From NCBI RefSeq assembly GCF_003269295.1, contig NZ_QLTT01000002.1, positions 1 through 64,000 of the forward strand: a stretch of 64,000 nt of DNA. Reading direction: 5' to 3'. Below are positions 8,513 through 16,063 of this stretch, in pieces. The stretch is from Lentzea atacamensis (GTDB lineage Bacteria > Actinomycetota > Actinomycetes > Mycobacteriales > Pseudonocardiaceae). Within the stretch, counting starts at the first letter, position 1; every line of letters starts with the position of its first letter. A program made the translations under genes and the position numbers. The notes under the pieces were generated by a model. It was not told the origin of the DNA, did no database searches, and was given only the letters and a program-made list of their open reading frames with translations.

Positions 8513-11509
8513 TCAACGGTATGCGGGCGTGCCGAGGTCCAGCACGAGGTCCGCCCTAGCCGCCTCGTCCGGGCGGTGGGTGATGTGCAAGATCGTCCGG
8601 TTGTCCTGCCTGAGCTGCTCCAACAGCTTCCGCGCGGTGGGTTCGTCGAGGTGCGCGGTGGGTTCGTCGAGCAGCACCACGTCGGCGTCGTGCAGCAACG
8701 CCCTGGCCAGCGCGAGCCTTTGCGCCTCGCCGCCCGACACCTGGTCGGGACGGATCACCGTGTCCAGCCGGTCCGCCCACTCCGGCAGGCAGGCCTTGCG
8801 CAACGCCTCCCGCAGCTCCTCGTCGTCGTGCGGGCCCGACATCCGCAGGTTCTCCCGGACCGTCGTGCTGACCAGCATCGGCTCCTGCGGGCACCAGGTC
8901 GCGCGCGGCAGCTCGACGATGCCGCGCTCCGGCGGCAGGAAGCCCAGCAGCAGCGCGAACAGCGTCGACTTGCCGCTGCCCGACGGTCCGACGATCGCGA
9001 CGTGCGTGCCGGGCTCGATGTTGAGGTGGAGGTCCTTCAGCGTCGGCTCGGTCGCGCCGGGCCAGCGGACGTCGACGTTCTCCAGCCGGACCCGCTTGCC
9101 CCTGGGAGCTTCCGGACGTTCTGGAGCGTCGAACTGGAGCCGTGCGCTGGCCTCCTGCAACGCCTTGCGCTGCTGAGCGGCCAGCGGCAACGCCGCCAAT
9201 GGTTCGGCGAGGGCGAGCGGGACCAGGCCCAGCACCGGATTGCCGGTCGTGGCGCAGACGAGGGCCGCCACACCGGTCGCGAGCAGGACGATCGCCGTGG
9301 CAGCGCCCGTGCCAAACGCTTGCTTGCGGGTCTCCCCCGCGAGCTCGACGTCCTCGGCGTGGAGCTGCGCCAACAGGCGGTGGTGGGCGTCGTGCGCGAT
9401 GAGATCCGGTGCGGCGGCGAGTGCGTTGATCGTGTCGCGGGCGATCTTGCGGCGACCTCTGGCGAGCTTCGTGCTGGCCCGGCGTTCGGTCCAGACGGCG
9501 ACGGCAGGAGCGGCCAGACCCGCCGCGAGCAGCAGGCCACCGAGCGTCAGAGCGGCAACCGGGTCGATGAACACGAACAGGATCGTGGTCGCGACGCCCG
9601 CACCGATGGCCACGACCGGCGGCACGAGGACGCGCGGCACCAGGTCGCGAACCGTGTCGGTGTCCTCGACGAGCCGCTGCAGGCCGTCACGGCGCTGGGT
9701 GCGGACGAGCCGCAGCCACAGCTCGGCACGCAGGTCGGTGGCGAGCTTGAACGCCTCGTGGTGCGTGACCAGGCGTTCGAGGTAGCGCAGCACGCCCTTG
9801 CTCAGCGCGAACGTCCGCACGCCGACGACCAGCACCGTCAGCGTGAGGATCGGTGGCTGCTCCGACGCGCGGAAGATCAGGTGCGCGGCCAGTGCTGTCA
9901 GCGCGATGCCGGCCAGCGTGGCGAGCACCCCGAGCCCTGCGCCCTTCCACGGGATCGGGAGGCGCTTCGGACGTTCCTGCTGCGTCTCATCGGTGACGAT
10001 TTTGGCGATCGTCTCGTCCTCGTCCGACTCCTTGTCGCGGTGCGAGGCGAAGACGACAGCGGCCGTGGCGCTTGCTCTCTTGATCGCTTTGTCGACTTTG
10101 CGACTTGTCACCGGGTCGAGGTGCGCGGTCGGCTCGTCGAGCAACAACACCGTGGCGCCGTGGCGCACTCTCAGCAGGGCGCGCGCGACTGCGACGCGTT
10201 GGCGTTCACCGGTCGAGAGATCGGTGATGCGGCGGTCGAGGAGGTGTTCAGCCGCGACCTCGTGCGCGACCTCCTCGATGTCCTCGGCACCGGGGACGGT
10301 CAGTTCCAGCTCGGCGCGCGGCGTGGCGGCGGCGAACGCGGGCTTCTGCGGCACGTAGGCGATGTCGCCGGCCACGAACGCGGTGCCGTCCGTCGGCTCC
10401 AGGAAGCCGAGGAGCACCTGGAACGTCGTCGACTTGCCCGCGCCGCTCGCACCTTCGAGCCGGTGGATCTCGCCCGGCCGCACGTCGAAGGTGAGGCCGT
10501 CGGGAGCGAAGCCACCACGCCGGAGCACGCGCAGGTTGTCGACGTGGACGGCCCCGCCGGGCAGGCCCGGCCGGGTGCCGGGCTCGTGGTCGACGACCTC
10601 GGCGACGCGGCGAACGGCTTCCAGACCGTCCTCGCTGGCGTGGTGCGCGGCGCCCGCTGCCCGCAGCGGCAGATAGCACTCGGGCGCCAGGATCAGCACT
10701 ACCAGTGCGGTCATCAGGGTCATGTCGCCGTGGACCAGCCTGACGCCGACACCGACCGCGATCAGCGCCACCGACAGCGAGGCGGCGATCTCCAGCACCA
10801 GGGCGGACAGGAACGCGATCTTGAGCGTGCCCATCGTCGCCTTGCGGTGCTGTTCGCCGATCTGCCGGACGGCGGTGGCCTGCTGCTTGGCGCGGCCGAA
10901 CACCGTCAGGGCCGGGAGCGCACGGAGGAGTTCGAGGAGCTGGGCCGACAGGAGCTCGGTGACGTCCGCGGCCTTCTGCACGCGCTTCTCGGTGTACCAG
11001 CCGATCAACGCCGCGAAGAGCGGGATCAGCGGCACGGTGACCGCGATCAGGATCGCCGACGGCCAGTCCGTGAAGAGGATCCACGCGCCGACCAGCGGCG
11101 GCACCACCACTGCGGTGACCAGCGCCGGCAGGTAGCGGGTGAAGTACGCGTCGAGCGCGTCCAGGCCCTTGGTCGCGAGCACCGACAGCTCGGCCGTGCC
11201 GCGTTCGGCGATCCACGCCGGCCCGCGCTCGAACGACTTGGCGAGCAGCTGGGTGCGCAGCTCCTCCTTGGCACCGGCGGCGGCGCGGGCAGCGGCCGAC
11301 TCCGTGGCCCAGGAGAGGCCGGCACGGGCGACGACCGCGACGGCGAGAAGCGGCAGCAGACCGGTGTTGCCGGTGATCACACCGGCAAGTGCGACCGCCT
11401 GGGCGACCAGCGCGAGGGCGTTGAGGAACGCCAGCGCGCCCACCCCGACGAGGGCGCGCCTGGCGTTCTTCGAGAGCTGGGGCAGTGCGCCCAGCGGGCC
11501 TCTGTTCAT
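8513..11509 (-). CDS. cydDC: Fused CydD-CydC thiol/heme ABC exporter
   Basis: 998 aa, a single-chain fusion of both ABC half-transporters. The first half has a transmembrane domain, Walker A GASGAGKST and signature LSTGERQRVAVARAL; the second has Walker A GPSGSGKST and signature VSGGEAQRLALARAL. Both have LLLDEPTAHLD. CydDC exports reductant (cysteine/glutathione in E. coli) and is needed for assembly of the bd oxidase. It starts one base after the cydB stop. Fusion into one gene is common in actinobacteria. Confidence 0.93.
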   Translation of the reverse strand: MNRGPLGALPQLSKNARRALVGVGALAFLNALALVAQAVALAGVITGNTGLLPLLAVAVVARAGLSWATESAAARAAAGAKEELRTQLLAKSFERGPAWIAERGTAELSVLATKGLDALDAYFTRYLPALVTAVVVPPLVGAWILFTDWPSAILIAVTVPLIPLFAALIGWYTEKRVQKAADVTELLSAQLLELLRALPALTVFGRAKQQATAVRQIGEQHRKATMGTLKIAFLSALVLEIAASLSVALIAVGVGVRLVHGDMTLMTALVVLILAPECYLPLRAAGAAHHASEDGLEAVRRVAEVVDHEPGTRPGLPGGAVHVDNLRVLRRGGFAPDGLTFDVRPGEIHRLEGASGAGKSTTFQVLLGFLEPTDGTAFVAGDIAYVPQKPAFAAATPRAELELTVPGAEDIEEVAHEVAAEHLLDRRITDLSTGERQRVAVARALLRVRHGATVLLLDEPTAHLDPVTSRKVDKAIKRASATAAVVFASHRDKESDEDETIAKIVTDETQQERPKRLPIPWKGAGLGVLATLAGIALTALAAHLIFRASEQPPILTLTVLVVGVRTFALSKGVLRYLERLVTHHEAFKLATDLRAELWLRLVRTQRRDGLQRLVEDTDTVRDLVPRVLVPPVVAIGAGVATTILFVFIDPVAALTLGGLLLAAGLAAPAVAVWTERRASTKLARGRRKIARDTINALAAAPDLIAHDAHHRLLAQLHAEDVELAGETRKQAFGTGAATAIVLLATGVAALVCATTGNPVLGLVPLALAEPLAALPLAAQQRKALQEASARLQFDAPERPEAPRGKRVRLENVDVRWPGATEPTLKDLHLNIEPGTHVAIVGPSGSGKSTLFALLLGFLPPERGIVELPRATWCPQEPMLVSTTVRENLRMSGPHDDEELREALRKACLPEWADRLDTVIRPDQVSGGEAQRLALARALLHDADVVLLDEPTAHLDEPTARKLLEQLRQDNRTILHITHRPDEAARADLVLDLGTPAYR

Positions 11510-11510
11510 C

Positions 11511-12479
11511 TCAGTTCACCGGGATGTGCCGCACGCCGATGCGCTTGCGGAACACCCAGTAGGTCCAGCCCTGGTAGATGAGCACGGCGGGCGTGCCGAA
11601 CGCGGCGACCCAGGTGATCACCTGCAGTGTGTACGGGCTGGAGGCGGTGTTGGCGACCGTGAGCGACCAGGCGTCGTTCAGCGTCGACGGGAGGACGTTC
11701 GGGTAGAGCGCGCCGAACAGGATCGCGACGCTCGCCGCGATCGCCAGTCCCATCAACGCGAACGACTGGCCGTCGCGGTTCTTGAGCAACCGCCACATCG
11801 CGGCGGCGAGAACCAACACGACCACGCCGGCCCACATGCCTGCGACGATCGCGAGCAGCGCGACCAGCGGCAGCAGTGCCACCGGCGCCAGCGTCAGCGC
11901 GACGCGGCGTGCCCGTTCGCGGATCTCGCCCTCGGTCTTCAGCGCGGTGAAGACAGCGCCGTGCACCAACGCGTAGCCCGCGAACGCAAGCGCGCCAACG
12001 ACCGTGTCGAGCCGGATCGCCGCGAAGACCGAGCCCACGCGGTCGCCGTTCGCGTCGATCGGCAGGCCCAGCACCGTCGTCGAGATCAGCAGGCCGACGC
12101 AGAGGGTCGCGGTCCACGAGCCGACGATGATCACGGTGTCCCAGGCCTTGCGCCAACGCACCGACTCGACCTTGCCGCGGTAGTCGAACGCGACACCGCG
12201 GCCGATCAACGCGACGAGGAACAACGTTAGTGGCAGGTACGCGGCGCTCAGCAGCGCCGCATACCAGCCGGGGAAGGCCGCGAACGTGGCACCGATCGCG
12301 ACGATGAGCCACACCTCGTTGCCGTCCCAGACCGGCCCGATGGTGTTGATCATGACCCGGCGTTCGGCGTTGTCGCGCCCGAGGACGGGCAGCAGCATGC
12401 CGACGCCGAAGTCGAAACCTTCGAGGAACAGGTAGCCGAGCCACAGCACGGCGATGAGCACGAACCAGAGCGTTTCCAC
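11511..12479 (-). CDS. cydB: Cytochrome bd oxidase subunit II
   Basis: 322 aa, highly hydrophobic with 8-9 membrane helices. The N-terminal LWFVLIAVLWLGYLFLEGFDFGVG is the CydB signature (quoted here in part: FLEGFDFGVG), followed by GPVWDGNEVWL. With CydA it forms the quinol oxidase that reduces O2 at low oxygen without proton pumping. It is second in the operon, 12 nt after cydA. Confidence 0.95.
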   Translation of the reverse strand: METLWFVLIAVLWLGYLFLEGFDFGVGMLLPVLGRDNAERRVMINTIGPVWDGNEVWLIVAIGATFAAFPGWYAALLSAAYLPLTLFLVALIGRGVAFDYRGKVESVRWRKAWDTVIIVGSWTATLCVGLLISTTVLGLPIDANGDRVGSVFAAIRLDTVVGALAFAGYALVHGAVFTALKTEGEIRERARRVALTLAPVALLPLVALLAIVAGMWAGVVVLVLAAAMWRLLKNRDGQSFALMGLAIAASVAILFGALYPNVLPSTLNDAWSLTVANTASSPYTLQVITWVAAFGTPAVLIYQGWTYWVFRKRIGVRHIPVN

Positions 12480-12491
12480 GTCGCCTCTCCC

Positions 12492-13946
12492 CTAGTACGC
12501 GAACGCCAGGGCGCCGTCGTCGGTCTTCTGGGGCAGTACGCCGGGGATCCCGCCTCTGACGTACTTGCGGATCAGGTAGAACTCCACGACCGCCAGCGCG
12601 CTGTAGACCGCGGTGAGCGCGATGAGCGAGGTCAGGATCTCGCCGGGGGCGCTGTTGCTGACCGCCTGCGCGGTGAACATCCAGACACCGTCCACACCGG
12701 TCGGGTTCGGCACGACCACGAACGGCTGCCGCCCCATCTCCGTGAAGATCCAGCCGAAGCTGTTGGCCAGGAAGGGCGTCGCGATGCCGGCGAGGCCGAG
12801 AGCCGGGAACCACCAGCCGGTGGGCGTCCGGTTCCTGCGGGTCAACCAGAGCATGAACACGCCCAGTCCGGCCGAGATGGCACCGAACCCGATCATCAAC
12901 CGGAAACCCCAGTACGTCACGGGAAGCGCGGGCACGTAGTCGATCGGCTTGCCGCTGAGCTCACCCAGCCGTTCGTCGACCGGGTAGAACTCCCCGTACT
13001 TCTCCTGGTACATCGGGACGAGGTCCTGGATGCCCTTGACCTCGCTGCTGAAGTCGTTGTGCGCCAAGAAGCTCAGCAGTGCGGGCACGGTGATGCTCTT
13101 GACGTTCTCGCAGTCGGGCCTGCTGACGTCGCCGATCGCGAAGATGGAGAAGCTGGCCGGCTGTTCGGTGTGGCACAGTGCTTCCGCCGCGGCCATCTTC
13201 ATCGGCTGCTGCTCGAACATCAGCTTGCCCTGCAGGTCACCGCTGATGCTCAGCGCCGCGAACGCGACCACACCGACCCACGTGCCGAGCTTGAGCGAGC
13301 TGCGCCAGACGCCCTCGTCCTGCGACTTGCGGTGGAGGTGCCAGGCGGCGATGCCCACGAGGAACGCTCCAGCCACCGCGAACGCGCCGGCGATGGTGTG
13401 CGGGAAGGCCGCGAGCACCGTGTTGTTGGTCAGCACGGCCCAGATCGAGGTGAGGCGAGGACGACCCTCGTGCATCTCGATGCCGACGGGGTGCTGCATC
13501 CACGAGTTGGCGGCGAGGATGAAGTACGCGCTGGCCATCGTGGCCAGCGAGAAAGCCCAGGCGCAGGCGAGGTGGACCTTCTTCGGCAGCTTGTCCCAGC
13601 CGAAGATCCACAGACCGAGGAACGTCGACTCGACGAAGAAGGCGACGAGCCCCTCCATCGCGAGCGGGGCGCCGAACACGTCACCCACGAACCGCGAGTA
13701 GGCGCTCCAGGCCATGCCGAACTGGAACTCCTGCACGATGCCCGTGACGACACCCATGGCGAAGTTGATCAGGAGGAGCTTCCCCCAGAACTTCGTCATC
13801 TTGTAGTAGCGCTCGTTGCCCGTGCGCACCCACGCGGTCTGCATCGCAGCGACGAGCAGCGACAAGCCGATCGTCAACGGCACCATCAGGAAGTGATAGA
13901 CGGTGGTGATGCCGAACTGCCACCGCGCGAGTTCGAGTACGTCCAC
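12492..13946 (-). CDS. cydA: Cytochrome bd oxidase subunit I
   Basis: 484 aa, about nine membrane helices. Heme-ligand His lies in ARWQFGITTVYHF near the N-terminus; the short quinol-binding Q-loop contains EQQPMKMAAAEALC, with the conserved Lys/Glu pair. It oxidises quinol and reduces O2 to water. GTG start, first gene of cydA-cydB-cydDC-kinase. The intergenic region to the divergent GDT1-family gene holds the manganese riboswitch. Confidence 0.95.
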   Translation of the reverse strand: MDVLELARWQFGITTVYHFLMVPLTIGLSLLVAAMQTAWVRTGNERYYKMTKFWGKLLLINFAMGVVTGIVQEFQFGMAWSAYSRFVGDVFGAPLAMEGLVAFFVESTFLGLWIFGWDKLPKKVHLACAWAFSLATMASAYFILAANSWMQHPVGIEMHEGRPRLTSIWAVLTNNTVLAAFPHTIAGAFAVAGAFLVGIAAWHLHRKSQDEGVWRSSLKLGTWVGVVAFAALSISGDLQGKLMFEQQPMKMAAAEALCHTEQPASFSIFAIGDVSRPDCENVKSITVPALLSFLAHNDFSSEVKGIQDLVPMYQEKYGEFYPVDERLGELSGKPIDYVPALPVTYWGFRLMIGFGAISAGLGVFMLWLTRRNRTPTGWWFPALGLAGIATPFLANSFGWIFTEMGRQPFVVVPNPTGVDGVWMFTAQAVSNSAPGEILTSLIALTAVYSALAVVEFYLIRKYVRGGIPGVLPQKTDDGALAFAY

Positions 13947-14071
13947 GTCAACGAGCGTATGTGTGGATCATGGCCCCGATCAGGTACGACGGTCCTGTCC
14001 GGAGTCGGGACCAAGGTCCCGTGCGCGAAGTCACCACTGTCGGGTGACATTCGTTCGGTAAGATGCTGGGT

Positions 14072-14213
14072 GCCAGAGGGGAGTAGTTCCCGGCGAGCTG
14101 TCAGCGCCGGCGTGGTGATCGACATACTGATCCGCCTTCGAGCAGATCCGGTCCCACACCCGTCTTGTACGGGCGAACGAGACCTCCGGCCGGGCTGCAG
14201 CATGCCCGGTCGG
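14072..14213 (+). promoter_or_regulatory. yybP-ykoY manganese riboswitch with hairpin expression platform
   Basis: The conserved 5' motif AGGGGAGTAG is at 14077-14086, the internal GATCGACATACTGA around 14118-14131, and the 3' motif CGAGACCT at about 14178-14185, in the order of the yybP-ykoY class, which binds Mn2+. P1 can form between GCCAGAGG (14072-14079) and CCTCCGGC (14183-14190). The same 3' strand starts a second stem, 14186-14195 with 14204-14213 (10 bp, 8-nt loop). The two folds exclude each other, so metal binding should favour P1 and release the hairpin. No good T-run follows the hairpin, so termination is likely but not certain. Confidence 0.85.
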
Positions 14214-14261
14214 GGTCTGTTGCGCCTCCGTCCGGGCTCGTATTCGGACGTGGAGGACCTC

Positions 14262-14852
14262 TTGGCCACCTCAATGCTCGCGTTCATCACCGCTTTCGCG
14301 GTGGTGTTCCTCGTCGAGCTTCCCGACAAGACCATGGTCGCGACCCTGGTGCTGACCACGCGCTACCGCGCCTGGCCGGTGTTCACGGGCGTCGTGGCGG
14401 CCTTTGCCGTGCAGAGCGTGGTGGCGGCGGCCTTCGGGTCAGCGCTGACGTTGCTGCCGGACCGCGTGGTGTCCGGCGTCGTCGCCCTGCTCTTCGGCGT
14501 GGGCGCGTTCCTGCTGTTGCGCGAGGGGTTCTCGCGTGACGACGACTCTTCCGACGAAGCTGGGACGCGCGCTGACGTGCCGTTCTGGCGGGCGGCGCTG
14601 ACGTCGTTCGGCGTGCTGTTCGCAGCGGAGTGGGGCGATGCCTCACAGCTGGCGACGGCCGGGATCACCGCTCGGTACGGGGCACCGTTGATGGTCGGCC
14701 TCGGCGCTTGGCTGGCGCTGGTCGCCGTCGCCGCACTGGCCGTGCTGGTGGGGCGGAAGCTTGCCGGGCGGCTGCCGACGCACTGGATCCAGCGGGTGGC
14801 CGGGGTGATCTTCTCGGTGTTCGCGGTGGTGGCGCTGGTCCAGGTGTTCTGA
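14262..14852 (+). CDS. GDT1/TMEM165-family cation (Mn2+) transporter
   Basis: 196 aa with six hydrophobic segments and the two family signatures: VVFLVELPDKTMVATL near the N-terminus and LFAAEWGDASQLAT in the middle (E-x-G-D-K/A-[TS]). This family exports Mn2+ or Ca2+ across membranes. TTG 14262 is chosen because GGAGG lies 5 nt upstream; the next ATG (14274) lacks a site. The preceding manganese riboswitch fits a Mn2+ efflux role switched on by excess manganese. Confidence 0.88.
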   Translation: MATSMLAFITAFAVVFLVELPDKTMVATLVLTTRYRAWPVFTGVVAAFAVQSVVAAAFGSALTLLPDRVVSGVVALLFGVGAFLLLREGFSRDDDSSDEAGTRADVPFWRAALTSFGVLFAAEWGDASQLATAGITARYGAPLMVGLGAWLALVAVAALAVLVGRKLAGRLPTHWIQRVAGVIFSVFAVVALVQVF

Positions 14853-15302
14853 TCACCAGACGGGGCGAAGTCCTGGCTGGTCGTCACCGTGGACGTGCTG
14901 CAGGTACGCGGTGAGACCGGTCTTGATGGTGGCGAGGCTGTCGGGCCCGATGGCCTCCGCCATCTCACTCTCCAGGTCTGACCACAGGTTGTCGGCGAAC
15001 TTCAGGTAGTCACGCCCCTTCGTGGTCAGCGTGACGTACTGCGCCCGCTTGTCCGTCGGGTGCGGTTCGCGGATGACGTAGCCCCACTCGTCGAGCTCGT
15101 TCACGATCTTGGCGGCGGCCTGCTTGGTGACACCGAGGTGCTGTCCGATGTCGACCGTCGTCGCCCGCCTCGCTTTGAGGAAGCGGAAGACGTAGCCGTG
15201 CGCGGGGCGGAGCGGCTCCAGGCCGATCTGCGCGAGACGGTCGTGGAACTGGTCGCCCATGGCGCGGTACGTCATGGCCAGCAGCATCGGCACCGGTTCC
15301 AT
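14853..15302 (-). CDS. MarR-family transcriptional regulator
   Basis: 149 aa with a winged HTH at about 40-110: RRATTVDIGQHLGVTKQAAAKI is the recognition region (a 22-residue stretch, ending in AAAKIVNELDEWG) and HPTDKRAQYVTLTTKG is the wing. It is divergent from a cupin gene, and two matching palindromes lie between the two starts. I therefore infer that it represses both itself and the cupin gene, with a small molecule as inducer. Its stop directly follows the convergent transporter stop. Confidence 0.88.
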   Translation of the reverse strand: MEPVPMLLAMTYRAMGDQFHDRLAQIGLEPLRPAHGYVFRFLKARRATTVDIGQHLGVTKQAAAKIVNELDEWGYVIREPHPTDKRAQYVTLTTKGRDYLKFADNLWSDLESEMAEAIGPDSLATIKTGLTAYLQHVHGDDQPGLRPVW

Positions 15303-15316
15303 TGCGCACTCCTAGT

Positions 15317-15362
15317 AGACAACCTGGTTGACCTTATTCTAGGGTTAGACAACTTGGTTGAC
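15317..15362. promoter_or_regulatory. Tandem MarR operators
   Basis: Two near-identical palindromes, AGACAACCTGGTTGAC (15317-15332) and AGACAACTTGGTTGAC (15347-15362), are repeated exactly 30 bp apart (three helical turns) between the MarR start (15302) and the cupin start (15379). The half-site is CAAC(C/T)-GGTTG. Their position between divergent genes is typical for an autoregulating MarR protein. Confidence 0.75.
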
Positions 15363-15378
15363 TACTTTGGAGGTTGTC

Positions 15379-15729
15379 TTGCTGGTCACGGGGGATTCCG
15401 CTGCTCGGCACGAGTTCGGCGGGTTCGTGTTCAGGCCGTTGGCCGCGCCGTCGACGGGCAGCTCGGAGATCGCGTTGTGGACGGTCGATGTGCCGGACGG
15501 GGGCGACGGGACGCCGCACTCCGCTTCGAAGGAGGAGGTGTTCTACGTGCTGTCCGGGTCGGTGACGATCCAGGAGCAGACGGCCGGGCCCGGTGACGTG
15601 ATCGTGGTGCCCGCCAACACCGAGCTGTCGCTGACCGGCGGGCCGGCGCGGGTCCTCGTCGCCACTTCGGTGGGGATCAAGGGCACGCTGGCCGACGGGA
15701 CGACGATCACGCCGCCCTGGTCGCTCTAG
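15379..15729 (+). CDS. Small cupin-domain protein
   Basis: 116 aa, single cupin fold: KEEVFYVLSGSVTIQ is the second half of cupin motif 1 and GPGDVIVVPAN the start of motif 2. The metal-ligand pattern is incomplete (H in TPHSASKEEVF, no clear second His), so it may be a binding protein rather than a dioxygenase. The TTG start at 15379 has GGAGG 5 nt upstream. It is controlled by the adjacent MarR regulator. Its TAG stop lies inside the left end of the inverted-repeat element. Confidence 0.75.
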   Translation: MLVTGDSAARHEFGGFVFRPLAAPSTGSSEIALWTVDVPDGGDGTPHSASKEEVFYVLSGSVTIQEQTAGPGDVIVVPANTELSLTGGPARVLVATSVGIKGTLADGTTITPPWSL

Positions 15730-15894
15730 TGCCGTGACCGGCAGCCTTTGCCCCGTATTTCGACGTTCGGACGGGTGCATCGTGGCACCGGCCCCACGTC
15801 CTCATCCTGGTTGGCTGTGGGCGCGGGGCCGGTGTCACGAGGTGCCCTGCTGAGCGCCGGAAGACGCGGTGAAGGTTGCCGGTCACGGCACTAG
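15726..15894. mobile_element. MITE-like element, 169 bp, with long terminal inverted repeats
   Basis: The ends are CTAGTGCCGTGACCGGCA (15726-15743) and its exact reverse complement (15877-15894). With one mismatch the match runs to 21 bp, and imperfectly to about 36 bp. An inner pair of repeats (CACCGGCCCC at about 15785-15794 and GGGGCCGGTG at about 15825-15834) makes the whole element foldable. No coding sequence is visible. Both ends carry CTAG, which may contain a TA or CTAG target duplication. It lies exactly between two convergent genes and supplies both stop codons. The parent transposase is unknown. Confidence 0.7.
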
Positions 15895-16034
15895 TTTGCC
15901 GGGGAGCCTTCTTCTGGCGGCTCGGCCTCGGTGTCCGGGACTTCCTCGCGGAGTTCGCGGGCGATCTGCTTGGCCTCGTCGATGAGGTGCTGCGTGTCGT
16001 CGAGGCGTTCTTCGTCCGGTGCAGTCACGGGCAT
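15891..16034 (-). CDS. 47-aa acidic protein downstream of the DUF5682 gene
   Basis: A short, strongly acidic, probably helical protein (contains DEERLDDTQHLIDEAKQIA, ends GSPAN). It starts 29 nt after the DUF5682 stop on the same strand and is too small to assign. Its TAG stop is the CTAG at the right end of the MITE-like element, so the original C-terminus may have been changed. No clear ribosome-binding site precedes the ATG. Confidence 0.5.
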   Translation of the reverse strand: MPVTAPDEERLDDTQHLIDEAKQIARELREEVPDTEAEPPEEGSPAN

Positions 16035-16063
16035 GGGATCGGCGGATTCGGTGATCGCCAAAC

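Noticed and set aside
8576..11581. A 1001-codon open frame antisense to cydDC
   Set aside because: Composition is Arg/Gln/Asp-rich with no domain, as expected for the mirror of a high-GC gene; CydDC on the other strand has complete ABC motifs.
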